Part shown: in pieces, positions 40,354 through 48,502 of the stretch
How positions within the stretch are numbered: the stretch's first letter is position 1
How the letters are laid out: each line of letters begins with the position of its first letter
Assembly (NCBI GenBank): GCA_900768465.1
Contig: CAAGCY010000004.1
Location: 1 to 64,000, forward strand
Length of the DNA: 64,000 nt
Source of the DNA: Alphaproteobacteria bacterium
Lineage (GTDB): Bacteria > Pseudomonadota > Alphaproteobacteria > CAAGCB01 > CAG-977
Reading direction: 5' to 3'
The notes under the pieces: model-generated
What the model was told of the DNA's origin: nothing
What the model saw: only the letters and a program-made list of their open reading frames with translations
Databases searched by the model: none
Program-made: the position numbers and the translations under genes

Positions 40354-41974
40354 CGGGTTTCTTGCGACCCGTTTTGGCTTTTACACCCGAAATTTCTTCG
40401 GCGATTTCAATCAAATCCGCCAAAGCTTCCTGCGGATCCAAGTCGTGTTTGGCAACATTGGGTTCGTATTTTTCGATGTAAATGCGAATGGTCGCCCCTT
40501 GCGTTCCCGTGCCAGACAGACGGAACACGATGCGGGAACCGTCCTTGAACAAAACGCGGACACCCTGATTTTTGCTGACGCTTTTGTCAACGGGATCGAC
40601 GTAGGTGAAGTTGTCGAACGTTTCGACTTCGTAGTCGCCGTAGAACTTGCCGACTTCCGATTCGGCGCGGGCGGTCATGTCGTCCATCATCGCTTTGGCG
40701 ACGGCGCCGTCAACGCCTTCGTAGTCGTGGCGGGAATAATAGTTTCTGCCGTATTTCTTCCAATGGGCTTTGACGATTTCTTCGACCGACATATTCGTCG
40801 CGGCAATAATGTTCAGCCAGTACAGAACAGCCCACAAGCCGTCCTTTTCACGGACGTGGTTCGATCCCGTGCCAAAGCTTTCTTCGCCGCAAATGGTCGC
40901 TTTGTTCGCGTCCAGCAGGTTGCCGAAGAATTTCCAGCCCGTAGGGGTTTCGTAACAGCTCATCCCCATGCCGCGCGCGACACGGTCGACCGCCTGCGAC
41001 GTCGGCATCGAACGGGCGACGCCCGTCAAGCCGCGGTCGTAGCCCGGCGCGTTCCAGAAGTTCGCCACAATCACCGCCAAGCTGTCGCTGGGGTTGACGT
41101 AGAACTTGTGTCCCAAAATCATATTGCGGTCGCCGTCGCCGTCGGAAGCCGCCCCGAAATCGGGACCGTTGTCCGAAAACATTTCTTCGACCAAGGTATG
41201 GGCGTACACCAGATTCGGATCGGGGTGCAGACCGCCGAAGTCTTCTTTGGGAACCGCGTTGACGACCGTTCCTTCGGGGGCTTTCAAAACGCCTTCCAGA
41301 ATGTATTTGGCGTAAGGACCCGTGACGGCGTTCATCGCGTCGTAGCGCATTTTGAACTTGCCGATTTGGAACAGACGTTTAATCAAGTCGAAATCGAACA
41401 GTTTCGCCATCATTTCCGCATAATCGGCGACGGGGTCGATGATTTTGATTTTGGTTTCGCCCAAAATCTTTTCACCGACGGTGTCCAAATCGACGTCGGG
41501 CGTGTCCGCGATGACGTAGTTTTCGATTTTCTGCGAATTGGCGTAAATCGCTTCGGTTACTTTTTCGGGAGCGGGACCGCCGTTCGAGATGTTGTATTTG
41601 ATGCCGAAATCCGCGTTCGGACCGCCGGGGTTGTGGCTGGCGGACAAAATCAAGCCGCCGAACGCCTGATATTTGCGGATGATGCAGGATGTCGCGGGGG
41701 TGGACAGCAATCCGCCCTTGCCAATCATCAGTTCGCCGAATCCGTTGGCGACCGCCATTTTGATAATGGTTTGAATGGCTTTGCGGTTAAAGTAGCGTCC
41801 GTCGCCGCCGACCACCAGCGTTTTGCCGTGGAAGTCTTCCAAGCTGTTGAAAACGGATTGAACAAAGTTTTCCAAATAGCGGGGCTGTTCAAAAACGGTA
41901 ACTTTTTTGCGCAGACCCGAAGTTCCCGGACGTTGACCTTCAAAAGGAGTTGTCGGGACGATTTTAATATTCAT
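40340..41974 (-). CDS. pgm: Phosphoglucomutase (alpha-D-glucose specific)
   Basis: A 544-residue phosphoglucomutase of the long, eukaryote-like type. Diagnostic pieces are TPFEGQRPGTSGLRKKVTVF near the N-terminus, the phosphoserine loop LSASHNPGGPNADFGIKYN (about residues 110-128), the metal loop ASDGDGDRNM, the sugar loop CGEESFGTGSNH, and the C-terminal FRLSGTGTQGATIRIYIEKY. ATG at 41974 follows GGAGG by 6-7 bases, so an in-frame start 27 bases upstream is rejected. It interconverts glucose-1- and glucose-6-phosphate for glycogen or cell-surface sugars. Confidence 0.95.
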   Translation of the reverse strand: MNIKIVPTTPFEGQRPGTSGLRKKVTVFEQPRYLENFVQSVFNSLEDFHGKTLVVGGDGRYFNRKAIQTIIKMAVANGFGELMIGKGGLLSTPATSCIIRKYQAFGGLILSASHNPGGPNADFGIKYNISNGGPAPEKVTEAIYANSQKIENYVIADTPDVDLDTVGEKILGETKIKIIDPVADYAEMMAKLFDFDLIKRLFQIGKFKMRYDAMNAVTGPYAKYILEGVLKAPEGTVVNAVPKEDFGGLHPDPNLVYAHTLVEEMFSDNGPDFGAASDGDGDRNMILGHKFYVNPSDSLAVIVANFWNAPGYDRGLTGVARSMPTSQAVDRVARGMGMSCYETPTGWKFFGNLLDANKATICGEESFGTGSNHVREKDGLWAVLYWLNIIAATNMSVEEIVKAHWKKYGRNYYSRHDYEGVDGAVAKAMMDDMTARAESEVGKFYGDYEVETFDNFTYVDPVDKSVSKNQGVRVLFKDGSRIVFRLSGTGTQGATIRIYIEKYEPNVAKHDLDPQEALADLIEIAEEISGVKAKTGRKKPDVIT

Positions 41975-42066
41975 TTTGCCTCCAGAAAAAAAGGGAACCA
42001 AAAAACAAAATACGTTTTGTTACAGAATGTTGGATTCCTGTCCGTCTGTCAAGGAATCGTTTCCCG

Positions 42067-42870
42067 TCAATCCGTTTTTTCACCGATGGCGTGCAAAATA
42101 TTGCGCAGTTCCTGCCGTGCCGCCAGCGTGTTCGCCGTCAATTTCAGCTGGGATTTGCCGCCGCCCAAATCCAGCAAAGTCAGCCCTTTCAGGAACAGTT
42201 CGCGAAAAATGATTCGTTCGCCCAATCCGCCGAGAGGGGTGAAGTTGATGCGTTTGCCCAAAGCGGTCAGCAATTTCCAAATCACTTTTTCGTTGCGCGT
42301 CGAAACGTGCATGGTGCGGTTTCTGACGACAAACCATTTGGTTTGCGGGCGTTTTTGCGCCGCGCGTTTTTGCCGCGCCTGCCACACCGTTTGGGCGTAG
42401 TGTCCGGGGGCTTTGACGGTCAAAGATTCGGCGTCGACTTTTGCCAAAACGTCCAAATCAATCAAGCTGTCGTTAATCGGTGTTATCAAAACGTCCGCCG
42501 CCGAATGAGCCAAACGGAACAGCGCACTGTCCGCCCCCGCCGTGTCGATGACGACGACGTCGTTTTCGTTTTTAAGCTTTTCGACCTGATACAAAAAAGC
42601 GACTTCGTCCTCTTTGCGTTCGGATTCGGTCGGAAATTCGCGGACGCTGACGGTCAGGTGTTCGGGCAGTCCCAACGCAAGCCTGTGTTTTTCACCGTAA
42701 TCGGCGCGGTTTTCGATATAGTGCGTCAGCGTGCCTTGTCTGCCGTCCAAATCAATGGACGCGACGCGTTTGCCTTGGCGTAAAAACCATACAATCAAGT
42801 GCATTGCCAGCGTGGATTTGCCGGTGCCGCCTTTTTCGTTTCCGATAACGATGACTTTGCCTGCGGGCAT
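42067..42870 (-). CDS. mipZ: Division-site regulator ATPase MipZ
   Basis: MipZ is a ParA-like ATPase that binds ParB at the poles and keeps FtsZ at midcell in alphaproteobacteria. The deviant Walker A is VIGNEKGGTGKSTLAMHL (about residues 8-25), followed by SIDLDGRQGTLTHYIENR, then VVVIDTAGADSALFRLAHS and ITPINDSLIDLDVLAKVD, all MipZ signatures. The C-terminal FRELFLKGLTLLDLGG is also conserved. ATG at 42870 gives 267 residues; earlier in-frame starts add a non-homologous hydrophobic stretch. It lies upstream of pgm. Confidence 0.93.
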   Translation of the reverse strand: MPAGKVIVIGNEKGGTGKSTLAMHLIVWFLRQGKRVASIDLDGRQGTLTHYIENRADYGEKHRLALGLPEHLTVSVREFPTESERKEDEVAFLYQVEKLKNENDVVVIDTAGADSALFRLAHSAADVLITPINDSLIDLDVLAKVDAESLTVKAPGHYAQTVWQARQKRAAQKRPQTKWFVVRNRTMHVSTRNEKVIWKLLTALGKRINFTPLGGLGERIIFRELFLKGLTLLDLGGGKSQLKLTANTLAARQELRNILHAIGEKTD

Positions 42871-42945
42871 AAAGGGAATCCTTTGTTTTATTGATTTTTC
42901 CCAGATTACGCCGATTGCGGCGGAAATTTCAAGAACTAAAAATGT

Positions 42946-42972
42946 TTGACAAAAACAGATTGATTTTGTCAA
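42946..42972. promoter_or_regulatory. TTGACAAAA / TTTTGTCAA inverted repeat in a divergent promoter
   Basis: TTGACAAAA (42946-42954) and TTTTGTCAA (42964-42972) are separated by 9 bases between mipZ and the lipoprotein gene at 43019. For the rightward gene, TTGTCA (42966-42971) and TATAAA (42988-42993), 16 bases apart, form a good promoter. Confidence 0.55.
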
Positions 42973-43018
42973 TAAAAAGTGGTAGTTTATAAAGGATAGA
43001 AAATTGCAGGAGTATGCC

Positions 43019-43687
43019 ATGCTGACCGATTTTTTCAAAAAAGATGCAACTTCTTATCCGTCGGGCGGTAAATCGCTGGGGGATAAATCGCGTTGCGGCG
43101 TGTACGACCGCGCTTTGGCAAAAGCGGGAATGCTTGTTTGTTCGGTCGCAATGGCGGCGTCTTTGACGGGGTGCGCTTTCGGTTTGTCGCGCGAAGAAAT
43201 CGATGCGATGAAGGCAAAAGTTCCCGAAAAACAGAAAAAAGAACTGGTTGCCAAATGCGACAGCATCCTGCTGGCGAAAATGGACAGCTGTTATTTGGCA
43301 GGCGGCGGAAAAGCCCCCGATACCAAACAGGCAATCGGTGTCGGTATTATCGTTCCCGTGGTTTCGGAAAAGGGGGATGCCGTTTCCAACGCCGTTTTGA
43401 ACGGATACCATGCCGCACGGGCGGAAATTACGGATGCTTTGCCTTCGCGGGACAAACGCACGGGGGCGGATTACGTCGTATTGGATTATATGAACGAATG
43501 TTCCGCGCAAGCCGTTCGGACTAAAACAGACTACGAACCGTGCATGACCACCGAAGGAATGGAAATGAAGCTGACGGAAACAAAGCTGGGCAGACCCGAG
43601 TTTTATCAAACCGTTGCGTCGCACGTCAAAGCCCGTCAAGCCGAACGGGCGGCTTTTCAAACAAAAATCGTTCAAAACGGACGTTAA
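43019..43687 (+). CDS. Predicted lipoprotein with long N-region
   Basis: A 222-residue protein. A hydrophobic segment ends in a lipobox-like SLTGC (Cys near residue 52) but is preceded by an unusually long polar N-region of about 37 residues (FFKKDATSYPSGGKSLGDKS and on). The mature part has cysteines in pairs (VAKCDS and DSCYLAGGG) and a central GVGIIVPVVSEKGDAVSN. ATG at 43019 is 8 bases after GGAG. If the true start were the internal Met near residue 37, the N-region would be too short. It is followed after 11 bases by the papain-like gene. Confidence 0.65.
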   Translation: MLTDFFKKDATSYPSGGKSLGDKSRCGVYDRALAKAGMLVCSVAMAASLTGCAFGLSREEIDAMKAKVPEKQKKELVAKCDSILLAKMDSCYLAGGGKAPDTKQAIGVGIIVPVVSEKGDAVSNAVLNGYHAARAEITDALPSRDKRTGADYVVLDYMNECSAQAVRTKTDYEPCMTTEGMEMKLTETKLGRPEFYQTVASHVKARQAERAAFQTKIVQNGR

Positions 43688-43698
43688 AAGGCAGCGGG

Positions 43699-44391
43699 AT
43701 GGCGGATAAAAAAACGGACCACAAAATCACCCTTTATATCGATACGCCGACGCCGATGTTGCGATCGGGGCTGTCGGCGACCGCCATCAGCGGTCATGTG
43801 TTCGTCGGATTGTCGAACGGTGATAAGGAAGAACGCTGGGGGTATTCCCATACGGATTATTCCGCCAATAAATTAAAGATGCTGATCAACGTCATTCGCG
43901 GGTCAAAAGGCGCGATGGAACCCGAAGACGCCAATTCCCCGTATCACGAAGCAATCGTTTGGAACGTGACCGAAGAACAGTACAACGCGGCGCGGGCAAA
44001 AATCGCCGAACACCGCAAAAATCCCGGAACGTACAAACTTTTTGAGAAAAATTGCTCGGTTGTCGCGACCTCCGTTTTGCAGGCGGCGGGAATTAAGGAT
44101 GTTTCCAAAACGGAGGGAATGACGCCGTACGGTTTGGTGCTGAAGAAAAGAATTATGCTGGCGAAGCGCCGATTGGAAGTGGCGGCGTTTAAAGCCAAAA
44201 ACACGCTGAATATGCTGTTCGGAAAAAAGAAAGTTCCCGGATCGAAGCTGTTGCAGTCTTTGCGTTCCAAGCCTGTTCCCGTTTCCATCAGGCAGGGAAT
44301 TTCAAAATCCGAATCGGATTACAACAAGCAGGAAGTCTCTCCCCTGAACATCAAACGCATATTAAGCAAAATGGCGTCGTGGCGGCTGTAA
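43699..44391 (+). CDS. Putative permuted papain-like (NlpC/P60-fold) enzyme
   Basis: A 230-residue protein without signal peptide. Residues about 25-45 read LSATAISGHVFVGLSNGD, where GHVFVGL supplies a histidine. LFEKNCSVVATSVLQAAGI (about 114-132) supplies a cysteine at the start of a helix. This His-before-Cys order is that of the circularly permuted papain-like amidases and peptidases. The last 90 residues are very basic (AKRRLEVAAFKAKNTLNMLFGKKK is one segment). Enzyme activity is inferred from the motif pair only. It probably forms an operon with the lipoprotein at 43019. Confidence 0.6.
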   Translation: MADKKTDHKITLYIDTPTPMLRSGLSATAISGHVFVGLSNGDKEERWGYSHTDYSANKLKMLINVIRGSKGAMEPEDANSPYHEAIVWNVTEEQYNAARAKIAEHRKNPGTYKLFEKNCSVVATSVLQAAGIKDVSKTEGMTPYGLVLKKRIMLAKRRLEVAAFKAKNTLNMLFGKKKVPGSKLLQSLRSKPVPVSIRQGISKSESDYNKQEVSPLNIKRILSKMASWRL

Positions 44392-44410
44392 AGCCGTTTT
44401 TGAAACGAAG

Positions 44411-44442
44411 AAGGCGCGGAATTCCGCGCCTTGATTTTTTTA
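44411..44442 (+). terminator. Intrinsic terminator
   Basis: A perfect 9-base-pair GC-rich stem (44411-44419 with 44424-44432), AATT loop, then seven to eight T at 44434-44441. It ends the 43019-44391 operon. Confidence 0.9.
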
Positions 44443-44456
44443 AGGTGACGGGGCGA

Positions 44457-44780
44457 TTATTTTTTCTTTGCGGGATAGACGGTCAATTCGTCGACAATCA
44501 AATAGTTCGGATTGTTTCCGAAGTATTCAACCTTGGCGCGGTCGCCCGCGTTCAAATCCGTGATTCGGATGTCGCTGTCGAACCAGTCGCCTTTCTTTTC
44601 CATTTCGCTGTCTTCGTTGATATGGAAACGGTAAACGCGTCCGTCATCCCCTTTGAGGGTGAACGAATCGCTTTCAACGGCGATTGTATCCACCGTTCCG
44701 AATGTTTTAACCGAATCGTCCGCTTGCGCCGTAAAAGCCAAACCGGACAACAGCATTGCCGTAAAAAAGAGCGTTTTCAT
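44457..44780 (-). CDS. Small exported protein, OB-fold-like
   Basis: A 107-residue protein with a signal peptide (residues 1-21, ending FTAQA before DDSVK). The mature 86 residues are beta-rich: VKTFGTVDTIAVESDSFTLK, then DGRVYRFHINEDSE, and DLNAGDRAKVEYFGNNPNYL, a pattern like small periplasmic OB-type domains. ATG at 44780 is supported by GGAAGG, so an in-frame TTG two codons earlier is rejected. It lies 95 bases after the gene at 44876 on the same strand. Role unknown. Confidence 0.75.
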   Translation of the reverse strand: MKTLFFTAMLLSGLAFTAQADDSVKTFGTVDTIAVESDSFTLKGDDGRVYRFHINEDSEMEKKGDWFDSDIRITDLNAGDRAKVEYFGNNPNYLIVDELTVYPAKKK

Positions 44781-44875
44781 AGCCAACCTTCCTTTTCGAT
44801 GTGAAATCGGGATAAATTATACGCTAAACGGCAAATGTTGGGAAGATGATACAATTGCCGAAACAGCAATCCTTT

Positions 44876-45682
44876 TTATTGCGGCGGAGGCGGAACGTTC
44901 GAATCAACCGCGCCCGTGTCGTCGGTTTGCTCGGGTTTCGGAGCAAAGCGGCGTCCCCAGACTTTCGGAGCCGCGGGCTGCTGCGGTTCGGCTTTGGGTT
45001 CTTCGACGACCGTGCGGGCTTTGAACAGAGATTCCTGTTCTTTGGATTTGTCTTTGTCCAGCGGTTCAAGGTCGTTTGAAACGGCGGAAATAAAGTTGTT
45101 CAGCCATTCCTGAATGGGCTTGGCGTAAAATTCGCGCGAATCGCCGCCGTAGATAAAGGTTACCGCGGGACAGTTCCCTCCCGACACAATCAAGTCCACG
45201 AAATCGTAGCCTTTTCTGAAACGCAAAGCCAAGCGCGGCGTTATGATGCAGGACGAAATTTTCGTAATATTCATCTGGTAATTCGACGCGTTCAACAGCT
45301 GTTTTTGAACTTCTTTCAGTCCCGTGTCGTTCAGCGATCCGCAGTTGCCCAAATGCGCATAGCCGTTAATGGTCGCACTGCGTTTTTTGGGGCTTTTGCG
45401 GGCGATGCCGAAACACAGCACTTCGTCGGGTTCGCCGACGATATAAGAAGCGTCGGGACGGATGCGTTCCTGAATTTCTTTGGACACAATCTGTTCAAAC
45501 GGCATTTCGGGGGCTTGCGTTTTTTCCTTTTCTTCGGGAAAAGCCGTGTCCGTCAATCCCGTATCGGGGACGGCGAGGGCGTTGTCCTCGTCGTTGAATC
45601 CGGAGCCTCCGACATCATAAAACAGCTGGGCTTGGGCGGGAAAAGTCGCCAAAAACAGAATTAACGGCAAAAGGTGTTTCAT
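44876..45682 (-). CDS. Exported protein of unknown function
   Basis: A 268-residue protein with a clear signal peptide (LLPLILFLATFPAQA, cleavage near residue 18). The core (about residues 60-190) holds four cysteines, in EVLCFGIA, LGNCGSL, ISSCIITP and GGNCPAVT, probably two disulfides. The C-terminal 60 residues are Pro/Glu/Lys-rich and likely disordered, ending in PPPPQ. It begins 12 bases after the M23 peptidase gene and so may act with it at the cell wall. No family recognised. Confidence 0.75.
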   Translation of the reverse strand: MKHLLPLILFLATFPAQAQLFYDVGGSGFNDEDNALAVPDTGLTDTAFPEEKEKTQAPEMPFEQIVSKEIQERIRPDASYIVGEPDEVLCFGIARKSPKKRSATINGYAHLGNCGSLNDTGLKEVQKQLLNASNYQMNITKISSCIITPRLALRFRKGYDFVDLIVSGGNCPAVTFIYGGDSREFYAKPIQEWLNNFISAVSNDLEPLDKDKSKEQESLFKARTVVEEPKAEPQQPAAPKVWGRRFAPKPEQTDDTGAVDSNVPPPPQ

Positions 45683-45694
45683 TTCGGATTCTCC

Positions 45695-46510
45695 TTATTC
45701 GCAGAAAGCTTTTGAATTTTCGATAAAAACGGCGGGGTCGACGCGTTTGTCGCGCCACATCACGACCCAATGCAAATGCGGTCCCGTTGCACGTCCCGTA
45801 CTGCCGATTTCGCCGATTTTTTGTCCTTTTTTGACTTTATCGCCCGTTTCGACGTCCAGCTTGCTCAAGTGGCTGTAGCTGGTTGTTACCTCTTGTCCGT
45901 GCGCCAGCAGAATGGTTTTCCCCGTCAAAAACATTTCGTCGTAAGCCAGCAAGACTTTGGCGTCGGCGGGGGCGAAAACGGGCGTACCCGTCGCGGCGGC
46001 GATGTCCAGAGCGTTGTGAGGCGATTTTTCTTCGCCGTTTAAAATGCGTTGAGAGCCGTAAATGCTGGAAATCCGTCCTTTTGCGGGCATTTGAAAACAC
46101 AAGGGCAGCTGCATTTTCACTTTTTTGGCGCGGGCGTCGGCGGTGGCAAGAAATTCCTTTTCGATGCGGGCGGATTCTTCGGGGGACGGATTGACTTTGT
46201 TGTCGGGCAGTCCGTCAATGCGCTGAATTTTCCATTCACGCGGTTGGATTTGGAGCGTTTTTTCCAGTTTTTCGCCGCTTTTTTCAACCGTAAAAGTCAA
46301 ATCGCCCGTGTCGCCGCGTCCGATTCCGACGGCAAACCAGCCGTCTTTGCGCGGCGTGATTTCGACGCCGTTCAGGGAAACGCGGGCTTTCGGCGTCGCA
46401 AAAGCAAACAGCATTTCGCCCTGCCGCGGCTGTCCGTGCAGATACAAAAGCGGTTCGTCCGCGCGGGCGGAAAACGTTGTCAGACAAAGGGCCAAAATCA
46501 AACGAATCAT
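45695..46510 (-). CDS. M23 (LytM-type) murein endopeptidase
   Basis: A 271-residue exported peptidase that should cut peptidoglycan cross-bridges. The signal peptide covers residues 1-17. The C-terminal LytM domain (about 150-265) has the zinc ligands in SPHNALDIAAATGTPVFAPA (HxxxD) and the catalytic GPHLHWVVMW (HxH). A beta-rich domain of about 110 residues precedes it. The start overlaps the xseA stop by 4 bases (ATGA). The ligands are all present, so it should be active rather than an EnvC-like regulator. Confidence 0.9.
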   Translation of the reverse strand: MIRLILALCLTTFSARADEPLLYLHGQPRQGEMLFAFATPKARVSLNGVEITPRKDGWFAVGIGRGDTGDLTFTVEKSGEKLEKTLQIQPREWKIQRIDGLPDNKVNPSPEESARIEKEFLATADARAKKVKMQLPLCFQMPAKGRISSIYGSQRILNGEEKSPHNALDIAAATGTPVFAPADAKVLLAYDEMFLTGKTILLAHGQEVTTSYSHLSKLDVETGDKVKKGQKIGEIGSTGRATGPHLHWVVMWRDKRVDPAVFIENSKAFCE

Positions 46511-47958
46511 AACGGCAAAGTTCCTTGTTGCGGGGAATCTTCTTTTTTCTTTTTGGGTTTATGCGGAAAAACGGCAAGCGTTCCGTCCGCGAATTTCAGC
46601 GTCATTTCCGATTTTTGGCGGGCGTCCGCGGCGCAGACGATCGGCTTGTCCGACACATCCAACACCAAAGCGAACCCTCTGTCAAGCACACGTTCGTACG
46701 AACAGCTTTCCAGCAGCCGCTTGTTCGTCGTCAGCCGCGTATCGCTTTCGGTCAAGACGGCTTTGACCAGACTTTCCAACGGATAAGCGGTTTGGAACAA
46801 CGCTTTTTCGGCGTTGGAGAGCAGTAAATCGGGCGCGGTCGGACGCAGGCGGTCAAGGTCGGCTTTTTTCCTGTCCGCCAAAACGGTCAAAGCATTGTTC
46901 AGCCGTTCGGTTTTGTCGTCCAATCGTTGCGCGTATTCGGCAATCGTCCTGTCAAGCGGCGGCAGTCCGCGGCTTAATCCCGTCAAAACGGTTTGGCGTT
47001 CGTCCAGCAGACGGCGAGCCGCTTTCATCAAACGGATTTCCGATTCTTTGAGCATGGTTTGCAGTTCGGAACGCACGGGGACGGCTTTTTCCGCCGCGCC
47101 CGTCGGGGTGGGGGCGCGCAAATCCGCCGCATAATCGATTAACGTCGTGTCCGTTTCGTGTCCGACCGCCGAAATCAGCGGAATGTCCGATTCCGCCGCC
47201 GCGCGGACGACGATTTCTTCGTTAAACGCCCACAAATCTTCCAAAGATCCGCCGCCGCGCGCGACAATCAGCACGTCGGGACGGGGAATGTGACCGCTTG
47301 GCGTGTCCAAACCCTGCGGAGGAATCGCGTTAAATCCGCGAATGCCCGCCGCGACCTGTTCCGCCGCGCCATCGCCCTGCATCAGCGCCCCCCACAGCAA
47401 GACCCTGCGCGGAAAGCGGTCGTTCAAGCGGTGCATAATGTCGCGGATGACCGCGCCCGACGGCGACGTGACAACGCCGATGACTTCGGGTAAAAAGGGG
47501 ATTTTCTTTTTGCGTTCGGGGGCGAACAGCCCTTCGGCAAGCAGCTTTTTGCGCCGTTCCTCCAGCAGTTTCAGCAAAGCGCCTTCGCCCGCGGCTTCCA
47601 TGCTGTCGACAATCATCTGATAGTTCGACCGTCCGGGATAGGTGGTGATTTTTCCCGTGCAGACGACTTCCAGCCCGTCTTGAGGCGCAACGGACAGCTT
47701 TGTCGCCCCGCCGCGCCAGCAAATTCCGTTTAAAACAGCTTCGTCGTCTTTGAGCGAAAAATACAAATGACCCGACGCCGCTTTTTTCAATCCCGAGATT
47801 TCTCCTTTGACCCTGACAAAGGAAAAGTTCGTTTCGACCAAGCCTTTCAAGGCTTGGGACAGCGCGGAAACGCTGAGCGGTTCGGGCGCCTGCGGTTTGG
47901 GAACGGCGGGCTTTTCCGTTAAATCCGGCATATCGGCAAAAAGCGGCTGATTTGTCAT
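46507..47958 (-). CDS. xseA: Exodeoxyribonuclease VII large subunit
   Basis: XseA degrades single-stranded DNA together with XseB. Residues about 25-125 form the OB domain (FSFVRVKGEISGLKKAASGH). The catalytic domain has GVVTSPSGAVIRDIMHRL (about 162-179) and the signature IVARGGGSLEDLWAFNEE, then SAVGHETD. A long coiled coil (about 300-410) and the ending ERVLDRGFALV complete the family. ATG at 47958 overlaps the tadA stop by 4 bases; farther upstream in-frame starts lie inside tadA. Length 483. No xseB is seen nearby. Confidence 0.95.
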   Translation of the reverse strand: MTNQPLFADMPDLTEKPAVPKPQAPEPLSVSALSQALKGLVETNFSFVRVKGEISGLKKAASGHLYFSLKDDEAVLNGICWRGGATKLSVAPQDGLEVVCTGKITTYPGRSNYQMIVDSMEAAGEGALLKLLEERRKKLLAEGLFAPERKKKIPFLPEVIGVVTSPSGAVIRDIMHRLNDRFPRRVLLWGALMQGDGAAEQVAAGIRGFNAIPPQGLDTPSGHIPRPDVLIVARGGGSLEDLWAFNEEIVVRAAAESDIPLISAVGHETDTTLIDYAADLRAPTPTGAAEKAVPVRSELQTMLKESEIRLMKAARRLLDERQTVLTGLSRGLPPLDRTIAEYAQRLDDKTERLNNALTVLADRKKADLDRLRPTAPDLLLSNAEKALFQTAYPLESLVKAVLTESDTRLTTNKRLLESCSYERVLDRGFALVLDVSDKPIVCAADARQKSEMTLKFADGTLAVFPHKPKKKKEDSPQQGTLPL

Positions 47959-48419
47959 TTGTTTCGCAGTCCCGCAAAAAAATCTTTCAACAAAGCGGCG
48001 GATTCCCGTTCGCCGAAGCCGCCGTACACTTCGGGTTTGCACAGGCAGCCTTTTTGCGCGTACAGGCGGCATCCGTGTTCGACCCCGCCGCCTTTGGCGT
48101 CGTACGCGCCGAAATAAAGCCGTCTGATTCGGGCAAACGAAATCGCCGCCGCGCACATCGGGCAGGGTTCCAATGTAACATAGACATCCAAATCGGGCAA
48201 GCGCGGTTCGCCTTTTAAACGGCAAGCTTCGCGCAAAGCCAGAATTTCGGCGTGCGCGGTCGGATCGTTGTCCCGTTCGGTGCGGTTGACGGCAATCGAA
48301 ACGATTTGCCCGTTTTTCGAATCGAACACGACGGCGCACACGGGAATTTCCCCCGCGTCGCCCGCTTTTTTCGCTTCGCTCAGCGCCGTTTCGACAATTT
48401 GATTCAAAAAGCTTTCCAT
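47955..48419 (-). CDS. tadA: tRNA adenosine deaminase TadA
   Basis: TadA changes adenosine 34 to inosine in tRNA-Arg(ACG). The zinc site is TAHAEILALREACRLKG (about residues 53-69), with His and catalytic Glu, and YVTLEPCPMCAAAISFARI with two cysteines. GAYDAKGGGVEHG is the RNA-contact region of the family. ATG at 48419 with AAGGA gives the typical 154 residues. It heads a leftward operon with xseA and the M23 peptidase. Confidence 0.94.
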   Translation of the reverse strand: MESFLNQIVETALSEAKKAGDAGEIPVCAVVFDSKNGQIVSIAVNRTERDNDPTAHAEILALREACRLKGEPRLPDLDVYVTLEPCPMCAAAISFARIRRLYFGAYDAKGGGVEHGCRLYAQKGCLCKPEVYGGFGERESAALLKDFFAGLRNK

Positions 48420-48464
48420 AGTCCTTAAAGTGACCTTTGCCTGAACGGAAGTCAAGAAAAAGTC

Positions 48465-48493
48465 TTCACCCGACGGGGACAAACTGCTATACT
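48465..48493 (+). promoter_or_regulatory. Candidate sigma70 promoter, nearly leaderless
   Basis: TTCACC (48465-48470) and TATACT (48488-48493) with a 17-base spacer. The first ATG of the gene is at 48503, only 9 bases after the -10 element, so the mRNA would have almost no leader unless a later ATG is used. Confidence 0.6.
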
Positions 48494-48502
48494 GCGCGCG
48501 TT

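Noticed and set aside
40115..42400. A 761-codon open frame on the plus strand opposite pgm and pmm
   Set aside because: It lies antisense to two strongly conserved mutase genes and has no ribosome-binding site or recognisable motif. Codon bias in this genome leaves long antisense frames open at many genes.
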